NCBI GenBank assembly: GCA_947495135.1
Contig: CANLXN010000002.1
Location: forward strand, 434,001-498,000
From: an uncultured Flavobacteriaceae bacterium
GTDB lineage: Bacteria; Bacteroidota; Bacteroidia; Flavobacteriales; Flavobacteriaceae
DNA length: 64,000 nucleotides
Direction of reading: 5' to 3'
The notes under the pieces were generated by a model that made no database searches, had not been told where the DNA came from, and saw only the letters and a program-made list of their open reading frames with translations. Of this stretch, positions 37,268 through 44,247 are shown in pieces. Numbering within the stretch: position 1 is the first letter of the stretch; the number at the start of each line of letters is the position of its first letter. The translations under genes were made by a program, and so were the position numbers.

Positions 37268-37833
37268 TACTGTAGTAAATTTTTATACCGATGGTCCTTT
37301 TGTATTAACTCCGTGAGTCTTTTTTTGCATTTAAACACGCGTTGAAAAGCCGCATTTTCTGAAGCATACGAGAATTTTTGGACAATCACATCATAGGGTA
37401 CCTTATTAAAATAATCTTTTAGGAGACTCTTGCATTTATCTGACAAGTGAGATAGTTTTTCTTCAAACAAATCCCATCGATCTTGTGATAAAATAGAACT
37501 AATATCGTCGTCTTCCTTTTCCTTGAGTTCGAAAACACCATCGTTTCTTACCTCCTTTTTTCGATTATTTAACTCTTTATACCAAAGATTTTTGCAAACA
37601 GTAAATAAATACGCTTCAAAAGAAGAGGTAATTTCCAATCCCTTTACTTTGGCTCTTGCGATTATCTGATAAATGGCATCTTGAAAAATCTCTTGCGCAT
37701 TGTCCTTGGTTCCGCGGTTTTTAAGAACAAAGGAAGTAACTTTTGGTAAAACACTTCGATATAAAGACCCAATAGCCTCTTTATCACCAAGTAAAATTTG
37801 GTCTAGAATATGCTCCGAACTTGTACTTCTCAT
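37267..37833 (-). CDS. ECF-type sigma-70 family RNA polymerase sigma factor
   Basis: The 188-residue protein has ECF architecture: region 2 (LYRSVLPKVTSFVLKNRGTKDNAQEIFQDAIYQII in outline, seen at about 22-55, then FEAYLFTVCKNLWYKELNNR) and region 4 (LSDKCKSLLKDYFNKVPYDVI onward to FKCKKRL). The region-4 helix-turn-helix is poorly conserved in its recognition helix (YASENAAFQRVFKCKKRL). It is followed directly by the membrane TPR protein, a putative anti-sigma factor. The divergent neighbours are the lipoprotein/CHAT genes, which are candidate regulon members. A CTAAAGTA at 37852-37859 (TACTTTAG on its strand) is a weak -7 candidate. Confidence 0.9.
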   Translation of the reverse strand: MRSTSSEHILDQILLGDKEAIGSLYRSVLPKVTSFVLKNRGTKDNAQEIFQDAIYQIIARAKVKGLEITSSFEAYLFTVCKNLWYKELNNRKKEVRNDGVFELKEKEDDDISSILSQDRWDLFEEKLSHLSDKCKSLLKDYFNKVPYDVIVQKFSYASENAAFQRVFKCKKRLTELIQKDHRYKNLLQ

Positions 37834-37955
37834 TAATTTCTTTTCTATTGGCTAAAGTAACGAAAACCCGCTATAAGTAGTGTATTGGATGATCGTATTT
37901 CATAAACGCAGAGTGGTGAAATTTAAAAATATACCCTTTAGGGGTAAGAATTGAA

Positions 37956-37963
37956 TACTTTTG
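37956..37963 (+). promoter_or_regulatory. Candidate -7 element upstream of the first lipoprotein gene
   Basis: TACTTTTG matches TAnnTTTG and lies 52 bp upstream of the start codon. A short inverted repeat TACCC/GGGTA lies just upstream at 37932-37946. Confidence 0.4.
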
Positions 37964-38015
37964 ACACATACCCTTGACTAGTTTATTTATTATTTTAACC
38001 TTTTAATTTTTAAGT

Positions 38016-38435
38016 ATGAAAACTACATTTTTTTCACTTTTACTTGCATCATTTCTTTTTATAGGGTGCGCGACCGAGGAAACAACAGAGTTGAACGAAT
38101 CGGCCAATTTAGAAATTTCAACAGAAAACAATCGAACTGGCGAACGTGGAGAGCTTTGCTCAGACATACCCTGTGTTGCAACCTATGTCTATCCAACCCA
38201 GATGGGTGGTCAATTTCATTATCAAGTATTTTTTGATCAAACATTAACCATTCAGGAGGTGGATTGTAAACGTCAAGGATTCTTTAATTGCTTTGCAAAC
38301 TTGAGAATGACTGTACTTCAACCATCAGATCCATATCACGACTCTTGGGTAGCTACAGATGGTAAACCCCACACCTCCATCACCAATGCTATTTGCTCAG
38401 ACCCAGAAACTGGTTTGACCATACAGTGTAACTAA
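38016..38435 (+). CDS. Six-cysteine lipoprotein A
   Basis: The 139-residue product starts with a lipoprotein signal peptide (MKTTFFSLLLASFLFIGCAT), with the lipobox cysteine at position 18. The mature part has six further cysteines at positions shared with the next gene, and the signature LQPSDPYHDSW...DGKPHTS...CSDPETG. I do not recognise the family. The conserved cysteines suggest three disulfides in the envelope. It is transcribed away from the ECF sigma gene and ends at its own terminator. A ~50-bp leader resembling that of the next lipoprotein precedes it. Confidence 0.82.
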   Translation: MKTTFFSLLLASFLFIGCATEETTELNESANLEISTENNRTGERGELCSDIPCVATYVYPTQMGGQFHYQVFFDQTLTIQEVDCKRQGFFNCFANLRMTVLQPSDPYHDSWVATDGKPHTSITNAICSDPETGLTIQCN

Positions 38436-38448
38436 ATTATTTTTGAAC

Positions 38449-38500
38449 ACTACTTAAATCAAAGAGCAGAAAACCATTAATTTAAGTAGTATTCTTATTT
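38449..38500 (+). terminator. Terminator of lipoprotein A gene
   Basis: A perfect 11-bp stem ACTACTTAAAT/ATTTAAGTAGT with a 20-nt loop is followed by ATTCTTATTTT. Confidence 0.82.
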
Positions 38501-38545
38501 TAAGATGAATCAACCTATATGCTCATGAACGTTGATGAGAAGTTA

Positions 38546-38553
38546 TAGTTTTG
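38546..38553 (+). promoter_or_regulatory. Candidate -7 element upstream of the second lipoprotein gene
   Basis: TAGTTTTG matches TAnnTTTG and lies 57 bp upstream of the start codon, a placement similar to the element before the paralogous first lipoprotein gene (52 bp). Confidence 0.4.
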
Positions 38554-38610
38554 GCATCATCCCCTTTACCGTATTTAATCTCTATATTTAACCTTATAAT
38601 TTTTTTCTAT

Positions 38611-39036
38611 ATGAAACTTAAATTTTTAACAACACTTGCGACTATTTTTACTTTGTTTCTGTTGGGCTGCAGTACAGAAGAAACTCAACAGGCCAATGAA
38701 AACTCCAATCTTACTGCAGAAGTAGAAAACACAAGAGGCCCTGGAATTGGAACCTCTTGTCCTCAACTTCCATGTAAGGCCTCATATGATTATCCCATCG
38801 GAAATGTTAATTCGTATATAATTACCTATAGTTCTAACTTAACTTTGGGCGAAATCGAATGCCTGAGGCAATCCTATTTCAACTGCTACCGAAATATCTC
38901 TGGACTTCATATGTATATGCTTCAACCTTCAGATCCATACGTGGATGTATGGGGAATCGGAGACGGGAAACCGCACACAAGTCTTGATGTATCCATTTGC
39001 AGCGATCCAGAAATGGGTGGTTCACATTGTGACTAA
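38611..39036 (+). CDS. Six-cysteine lipoprotein B
   Basis: I start at the ATG at 38611 because it gives a proper lipoprotein signal (LATIFTLFLLGCS, lipobox cysteine near residue 20); the frame also runs upstream through the untranslated leader. The 141-residue protein is a paralogue of lipoprotein A. It shares LPCKASYDYP or IPCVATYVYP, the E-x-x-C-x-RQ segment, FNC, MLQPSDPY, DGKPHTS, ICSDPE and a C-terminal Cys. The function is unknown. Unlike its paralogue it has no terminator; the CHAT gene begins 35 bp later, so both are probably on one transcript. Confidence 0.82.
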   Translation: MKLKFLTTLATIFTLFLLGCSTEETQQANENSNLTAEVENTRGPGIGTSCPQLPCKASYDYPIGNVNSYIITYSSNLTLGEIECLRQSYFNCYRNISGLHMYMLQPSDPYVDVWGIGDGKPHTSLDVSICSDPEMGGSHCD

Positions 39037-39071
39037 AAAAATTAAATATTAAATTCTTAGATAACATATTA

Positions 39072-41822
39072 ATGGGTGATTTAAAGAAGTACAACATCGT
39101 ACTTCTTTGTATCACCTTTTTTGTTTTTTTCAATGCTCAAAGTCAGACGCGCGACACTTTAAAATCAATCTTAAATAGCGAACTAATCGAAACCCTAAAA
39201 TTAGACTCGGTTGAAACCTTCCTGAATAGTAAAAACGACATTGAAAAAGACTCTTTACATTATCTTTATTACGACTACGCTCGATGGCTTCGGAAAATCA
39301 ACAAAGAACTTGCTGTTCGTTATGGTAAAAAAGCAATTGACCAAGTCACTCAATTTCATCCAAGCGACACAAGCTTTAGAGAACGAAGTAATTTAGGCCT
39401 AGCATACACCTTAGAACGAAACGGCGATTACAAAAATGCAATGGTTTATTACCAGAATGTAATCGATGTTGGTTATTCGCCAAATTTTGAAATTAACTCT
39501 TATGAAAAATTAGGATTTCTAGCACTTGGCCTTCAAGATTACCAAAAAGCAATACAGTATTATCAAGCAACCATAGAACTCATTCAAAAATATCAAAAGC
39601 GCGCATCTTTGCTGAGCGGATGTTACAACAACATACAGTTTTCATACGCTCAACTAAATGGCAAAGAAAATCTTCTCTTGGCAGAAAAATATGCATTAAA
39701 AGCAGATTCTGTTATTCAAACTAATGCGGCCCACCCACTAACCGTATTTAATGTCAAATTAGGATTGGCCGAAATTTACAACCAATTCGAAAATTTAGAT
39801 ATTGACAAATCGCTCCATTATTACAATCAAGCTCTAGAAATAGCCAGCGAGTATCAAGATTCGGCCCGTATTGGTTTAATCTATTATGGAAAAGGAGCCT
39901 TGCTAAATTCTACAGACACCGAAGCTTCGCTTGATTATTATCATAAAGGGCTTCAATACGCCACCAAGCAAGATACGCTCAATAAACACCTTATTTACAG
40001 TGGTATAGGAGCAACTTACACCTATAAAAAGGAATACCTTAAGAGCATAGAAGCTTCGCATGAAGCACTTAGAATTTTAGTGGGTGACGATTTCAGAAAA
40101 CATAAAACAAAGCGTTATCAAATTCTTGACGACACTCCATTTAAAAAAGATTTACTAAACGCAATTCCATTTTTAGCAGATGCCTATCTCAGAAATTTTG
40201 AGGAGACAACAGAGCCAGTCAATTTAAAAGAAGCCATTTCCTATTTTGAATACGCAGATTACTTAATCGATTTACTTAAAACGAACAGTAGTGAATTTAA
40301 ATCTCGGCTATTTTGGAGACAGTTGAGCACAAAAATTTATAATAAAGCGATTCGTGCCTGTTATCTGGATAAAAATAATGAAAAGGCTTTTTATTTTATG
40401 GAGAAGAACAAGGCTCTTTTATTAATTGAAGACTTGGCTCAGGAGCAATTCAAACAAAGTCTAAACCTTTCACCTCAACTTTTAGAAAAAGAAACTGAAT
40501 TAAAGAAAGAAATTCTGAAAATAGAACGGTTGTTAAAAGAAGGGTTGAACAACGTCGGTTCACTAAAAAAACAACTGGTTGATGAAAAAAACAAGTTAAG
40601 TTCATTCCACGATAGTCTTATGTATAAGGCGAATATGATCAAAATCGAAAACAACATTTTGTCTCTTGAGGAAGTACAACAGAAAATTTCTGAAAATGAA
40701 TTGGTTGTAGAATATTCGATCCCTGAAGACAATGGCTTCGGCATTTATTCGAACACCAACAATGGATATGTTTTATTTATAACAAAAAATGATGTTGAAT
40801 TTGCTGAAATACCTAATCTTCCAGTTTTAAGGGACGAGGTAAGTGAGCTAATTTCAAAGTTAAAAACACCATTCAAGACGTCTCAAGATATAACCGCTTA
40901 CACTGCGCTATCCAATACTATTTATTTTAAATTATTCCCTTCAGAAAAAATAAGAAACCGTCTAAAAAACAGAAAAATCACCATTATTCCAGATGCCTAT
41001 TTATCCTTATTACCTTTTGGAGCCTTATCTACCAAATTAGACGAAACACATTACTTTATCAAAGACTGCGAAATAAGCTACCTCTATTCGAACTCATTTT
41101 TAAACAACTTAGCGAGACCTGAGAACAGTAATTCGGAATACCTAGGGATCGCTCCAGTCGAATTTCAGAACGACCAGTTAATTAAACTGGCCAACAGCAG
41201 TCTTGAATTAGATTATATTGAACAATATTATTCTGGCAATCGATACTTAAACGAAGCAGCTACAAAGCAGACGTTTGTAGAGAAGGCTCCTAATTATAAT
41301 ATTATTCACCTTGCTACCCATGCCGACGCTCAGGATGCTACTTCTCCTTGGATCGCTTTTCACGATGAAAAAATAACACTCGAAGAACTGTATCTGACTA
41401 AAAATACAGCCTCACTTGTATTATTAAGTGGTTGTAATACAACACTTGGAAAGCAAGAGTCTGGCGAAGGAGTAATGAGTTTGGCAAGAGGGTTTTTCTA
41501 CTCGGGAGCGCAAAGCGTCATTTCGTCTTTGTGGAAAATAGACGATCGAGCTACTTCTACTATAGTAAACCAATTTTATGCAAACTTGAGTGAAGGAGCA
41601 ACCAAATCTCAATCTCTTCATAGAGCAAAGCTTGATTACCTCAACTCGCATTCCCTTTCAGAAAGTTCGCCCTACTATTGGTCTTCATTTATATTATTAG
41701 GTGAAAATGACACGCTGCCTGCGCCCATGAAAGCATGGAAATTTTACGTTCCGTTTTTATTTCTTGTTATAGGCGGTTTTTTTGGGTATAAAATTTTCAA
41801 AAAAAAGAAAAAAGAAAATTAA
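39072..41822 (+). CDS. Exported membrane-anchored TPR-CHAT protease
   Basis: The 916-residue protein has an N-terminal signal peptide (IVLLCITFFVFFNAQSQ) and TPR-like repeats over about 60-350 (YTLERNGDYKNAMVYYQN, GFLALGLQDYQKAIQYYQ). A coiled segment (about 440-530) is followed by a C-terminal CHAT peptidase domain (about 600-880). The catalytic dyad is visible as His750 in IIHLATHAD and Cys788 in VLLSGCNTT, followed by GEGVMSLARGFFYSGAQSVISSLW. A final membrane helix (FYVPFLFLVIGGFFGYKIF) and a lysine-rich tail complete it. This topology puts the caspase-like protease in the periplasm. It lies between lipoprotein B and the disulfide enzyme gene, with gaps of 35 and 50 bp. Confidence 0.9.
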   Translation: MGDLKKYNIVLLCITFFVFFNAQSQTRDTLKSILNSELIETLKLDSVETFLNSKNDIEKDSLHYLYYDYARWLRKINKELAVRYGKKAIDQVTQFHPSDTSFRERSNLGLAYTLERNGDYKNAMVYYQNVIDVGYSPNFEINSYEKLGFLALGLQDYQKAIQYYQATIELIQKYQKRASLLSGCYNNIQFSYAQLNGKENLLLAEKYALKADSVIQTNAAHPLTVFNVKLGLAEIYNQFENLDIDKSLHYYNQALEIASEYQDSARIGLIYYGKGALLNSTDTEASLDYYHKGLQYATKQDTLNKHLIYSGIGATYTYKKEYLKSIEASHEALRILVGDDFRKHKTKRYQILDDTPFKKDLLNAIPFLADAYLRNFEETTEPVNLKEAISYFEYADYLIDLLKTNSSEFKSRLFWRQLSTKIYNKAIRACYLDKNNEKAFYFMEKNKALLLIEDLAQEQFKQSLNLSPQLLEKETELKKEILKIERLLKEGLNNVGSLKKQLVDEKNKLSSFHDSLMYKANMIKIENNILSLEEVQQKISENELVVEYSIPEDNGFGIYSNTNNGYVLFITKNDVEFAEIPNLPVLRDEVSELISKLKTPFKTSQDITAYTALSNTIYFKLFPSEKIRNRLKNRKITIIPDAYLSLLPFGALSTKLDETHYFIKDCEISYLYSNSFLNNLARPENSNSEYLGIAPVEFQNDQLIKLANSSLELDYIEQYYSGNRYLNEAATKQTFVEKAPNYNIIHLATHADAQDATSPWIAFHDEKITLEELYLTKNTASLVLLSGCNTTLGKQESGEGVMSLARGFFYSGAQSVISSLWKIDDRATSTIVNQFYANLSEGATKSQSLHRAKLDYLNSHSLSESSPYYWSSFILLGENDTLPAPMKAWKFYVPFLFLVIGGFFGYKIFKKKKKEN

Positions 41823-41872
41823 GGGGGTAAGAAAGAGAGCTAATTTGAACATGGGTATAAAAGACATTAACC

Positions 41873-43468
41873 ATGGAGAAATTAATCACTGCCTTATTGT
41901 ATCGTTCGGGAGTTTTTCAAGTTTCAGAAAACGACCTTCATCTTCAACTTCAATCTCATAAAGAATACCCCAGCTTAAAATCGGTTACAGATTCACTTGA
42001 TTATTTCGGAATTGAAAATATTGCCGCAAAAGTACCGACCGAAGGTTTGGATCGAATGCCAGATCATTTTTTAGCCCTTATAAATTCGGATGCCACCCAT
42101 GGAATAGATGAAATGGTATTTGTTCAAAAAAAGAAAGGAAAGTTATATTACTCTACAACAGCCAATAAGAAAATAAAAACCTCTCCATCTCATTTCACTT
42201 CTATTTGGACAGGTACGGTGGTCGCTGTTGAGGAACAACAACAAAAAGGAACTTCTGCATGGGCAAAACAACTAAACTTCAATACGCTTGCTGCTGTTCT
42301 AATTTTCACGATTGCCTTTACTCTTTGGACAATCTCTGGAGTGAACTTATTAGAAATTTCATATGGGATTATTTCCTTGGTAGGTATTGTAGCCAGTTAC
42401 TACGTAAGTAAAGAAGACTTGGGCATCAAAGACCAGCTTACCGCAAAAGTATGTGGAGTTATTTCCAAAAACACCGATGGCTGCAGCACGGTCATTAATT
42501 CAAAAGAAGGAAAGGTATTCGATCAATTTGGTTTAGGAGACTTATCTATGGTTTACTTTATCGGCCTATTTCTATTAATAACACTTACTGGTTTTAACAA
42601 TAGCTTTTTATATACTCTTTCACTGTGCACCTTGCCAGTTATATTATTTTCTTACTACTTACAAGCCTTTAAATTAAAGCAATGGTGTTTACTCTGTTTA
42701 GTTATTTCGTTTGTCCTACTTTCCCAGTTCGCGGTGTTACAATTAACATTTACGGTCTGGGATTTTTCTTTACATTACACTATTACGGCAATTCTAATAG
42801 CTGTAGTAACTGGGTTTTCTTGGTTTTATATCAAAAAACTCTGGAAAGATAGATTGCTCTTACAGGCGACAAGAACAGAATATTATAAATTTAAAAGAAC
42901 TAAGGAATTTTTCTTTCAGGCTTTAAAAAAGAAAGACCCTTATTCGGTTTCCACTTTAGATCCTCAAATAAATATTTCATTTGGAAGAAAGGAAGCCCCT
43001 ATCAAGATATTCGCAGTTACCAATCCACTCTGTGGTTTCTGTCAAGAGCCATTTATGGCTTACGATAGTTTGTTATCCAAGTACCCACAGGACGTACAGT
43101 TAAATGTCATATTTAACGTGCCAACAGATACAGAAAATAAAGCCAATCAGATTTCTTCAACCATTATTGGTTTATATCAAAAAAACGAAGCCGAAGCCTA
43201 CGACGCCTTAAAAGCTTGGTTTAAAGACAAAAATGTAGAAACTTGGCAATCTACATACGGCATAAGTCCTGTTCTGTTTATGTTTCCAAAAAAAGTGATC
43301 CAAGCACATCTAGAATGGTGTGTGGAAAATTCAATTAACTACACCCCAGAGACAATTATTAACGGCTATTCGTTCCCTCGAGAGGAATACAAAATCGACG
43401 ATCTCCAGTACTTTATTGAAGATATTAAAGAACTCATCAATACAACAGAAATACACATTTCTGCATAA
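41873..43468 (+). CDS. C39-like / vitamin K epoxide reductase / thioredoxin fusion (disulfide-forming membrane protein)
   Basis: The 531-residue protein is a three-part fusion. Residues 1-125 resemble a C39 peptidase-like domain (YPSLKSVTDSLDYFGIENI, MPDHFLALINS) but contain no cysteine, so it is not a peptidase. Residues 130-320 hold about five to six membrane helices of the VKOR type with the catalytic pair C272/C275 (WCLLC) and loop cysteines C194 and C204. Residues 335-531 form a thioredoxin/DsbA-like domain with the CGFC motif (C387/C390). VKOR-thioredoxin fusions generate disulfides in exported proteins. The next genes encode cysteine-rich GG-leader peptides and a C39 exporter, so those peptides are the likely substrates, with the C39-like domain binding their leaders. 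Confidence 0.9.
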   Translation: MEKLITALLYRSGVFQVSENDLHLQLQSHKEYPSLKSVTDSLDYFGIENIAAKVPTEGLDRMPDHFLALINSDATHGIDEMVFVQKKKGKLYYSTTANKKIKTSPSHFTSIWTGTVVAVEEQQQKGTSAWAKQLNFNTLAAVLIFTIAFTLWTISGVNLLEISYGIISLVGIVASYYVSKEDLGIKDQLTAKVCGVISKNTDGCSTVINSKEGKVFDQFGLGDLSMVYFIGLFLLITLTGFNNSFLYTLSLCTLPVILFSYYLQAFKLKQWCLLCLVISFVLLSQFAVLQLTFTVWDFSLHYTITAILIAVVTGFSWFYIKKLWKDRLLLQATRTEYYKFKRTKEFFFQALKKKDPYSVSTLDPQINISFGRKEAPIKIFAVTNPLCGFCQEPFMAYDSLLSKYPQDVQLNVIFNVPTDTENKANQISSTIIGLYQKNEAEAYDALKAWFKDKNVETWQSTYGISPVLFMFPKKVIQAHLEWCVENSINYTPETIINGYSFPREEYKIDDLQYFIEDIKELINTTEIHISA

Positions 43469-43472
43469 AAAA

Positions 43473-43494
43473 GGAGTCCGCGGTAACGGACTCC
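43473..43494. other. Strong hairpin between the VKOR fusion gene and peptide 1
   Basis: A perfect 8-bp stem GGAGTCCG/CGGACTCC with a 6-nt loop starts 4 bp after the VKOR stop codon. On the plus strand it has no T tract, so it is not a standard terminator in the direction of the genes. It is preceded by A6, so it would be a terminator on the minus strand, where no gene is seen. It may be an mRNA processing or stabilising element that sets peptide levels. Confidence 0.6.
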
Positions 43495-43513
43495 ATAAAC
43501 ATCTTGCAAGGAC

Positions 43514-43548
43514 AGACACAAACTGTGAGTGTCTCTAAATGTTCACAG
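43514..43548 (+). promoter_or_regulatory. Alternative hairpins in the leader of peptide 1
   Basis: AGACAC (43514-43519) can pair with GTGTCT (43529-43534). CTGTGA (43523-43528), lying in that loop, can instead pair with TCACAG (43543-43548). The two structures exclude each other. The element lies 27 bp before the start of peptide 1 and could be an attenuator-like leader, but the stems are short. Confidence 0.3.
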
Positions 43549-43574
43549 CAAATTTAATTTTTAAATTTCTAATT

Positions 43575-43772
43575 ATGTTAAAAAACATTTTAAATCTAGA
43601 CGGAGCTCAGGAATTGAGCAAAAATGAACAAAAAATGACCCTAGGTGGTGGTGGTGACAGATGTCAAGTACCAGCAAGCCTCTGTCAATCATGCGGTGGA
43701 TGGCCAACTCCAAATGGATGTTGTTTAGGAACTAGCGACACTTGGTGCTGTATTACTGGGAATTGTAAATAA
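43575..43772 (+). CDS. Cysteine-rich peptide 1 with double-glycine leader
   Basis: I start at the ATG at 43575 (MLKNILNLDGAQELS), giving 65 residues. The leader ends LSKNEQKMTLGGG, the double-glycine type cleaved by C39 peptidases. The core, starting about DRCQVPASLC, has eight cysteines, including two CC pairs (NGCCLG and DTWCCIT). It shares the leader pattern ILN-x3-AQ-x-L-x-K-x-EQK-x3-GG with peptide 2, but the cores differ. It is a likely substrate of the C39 ABC exporter and of the VKOR-thioredoxin enzyme. The activity (bacteriocin, signal or other) is unknown. The longer frame from 43539 adds non-conserved residues. Confidence 0.87.
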   Translation: MLKNILNLDGAQELSKNEQKMTLGGGGDRCQVPASLCQSCGGWPTPNGCCLGTSDTWCCITGNCK

Positions 43773-43820
43773 TTGCCAAAACATTGATTGAAAGCAATTG
43801 TTTTCAACCAATTTGTAACG

Positions 43821-43857
43821 GGGAATCCATTGCTATATGCGATGGATCCCTTTCTTA
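43821..43857 (+). terminator. Terminator after peptide 1
   Basis: GGGaATCCAT pairs with ATGGATCCC (one bulged A) around an 11-nt loop and is followed by TTTCTT. Confidence 0.75.
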
Positions 43858-43948
43858 AACTAGTCATTAAAGGGTTATCAAAGAAGTTGACTACAATTTG
43901 TTACAATTAAAAAAATTCTTAAATAATAAGTTTTTAAAAAAAGCAATT

Positions 43949-44128
43949 ATGATACAGATTTTAAACATTTCAAATGCGCAGCTCCTTACAAAAGAGGAGC
44001 AAAAAGCTATTCACGGTGGTAATCGCGGTGGAGTTGTTAGATGCAATAGCGATGCAGATTGCAGCTTTGCCTGTGGCAAGTGTAATCGCAGAAACTTATG
44101 TATGTTTCCAGCAAATGGATGCGCATAA
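43949..44128 (+). CDS. Cysteine-rich peptide 2 with double-glycine leader
   Basis: I start at the ATG at 43949 (MIQILNISNAQLLTKEEQK), giving 59 residues; an upstream extension of the frame lacks any leader similarity. The leader ends EEQKAIHGG. The core has six cysteines spaced like a knottin or defensin (RCNSDADC, FACGKC, NLCMFPANGCA), implying three disulfides. It has its own terminator, as does peptide 1, which suggests high and separate expression. The C39 exporter follows 119 bp later. The biological activity is not known. Confidence 0.87.
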   Translation: MIQILNISNAQLLTKEEQKAIHGGNRGGVVRCNSDADCSFACGKCNRRNLCMFPANGCA

Positions 44129-44135
44129 TTAAACG

Positions 44136-44173
44136 GCTCCCAGTCAATTGACTGGGAGCTCTTATTTGTCTTT
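44136..44173 (+). terminator. Terminator after peptide 2
   Basis: A 24-bp perfect palindrome (GCTCCCAGTCAA with its complement TTGACTGGGAGC, 44136-44159) is followed by TCTTATTTGTCTTT. Confidence 0.85.
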
Positions 44174-44247
44174 CAAAAACACCTACTTGAAGACATCCTA
44201 AAACCCATAAAAGTAATTCACTCGTTGAAATTCTGGTCTCAATAAAA

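Noticed and set aside
43473-43494. Hairpin after the VKOR gene as a normal terminator
   Set aside because: No T tract follows on the plus strand; a T run exists only on the minus strand, where no gene ends. I keep it as a hairpin of unknown role.
43539-43574. Upstream start for peptide 1
   Set aside because: The extra residues have no leader character, while the ATG at 43575 aligns with the leader of peptide 2.
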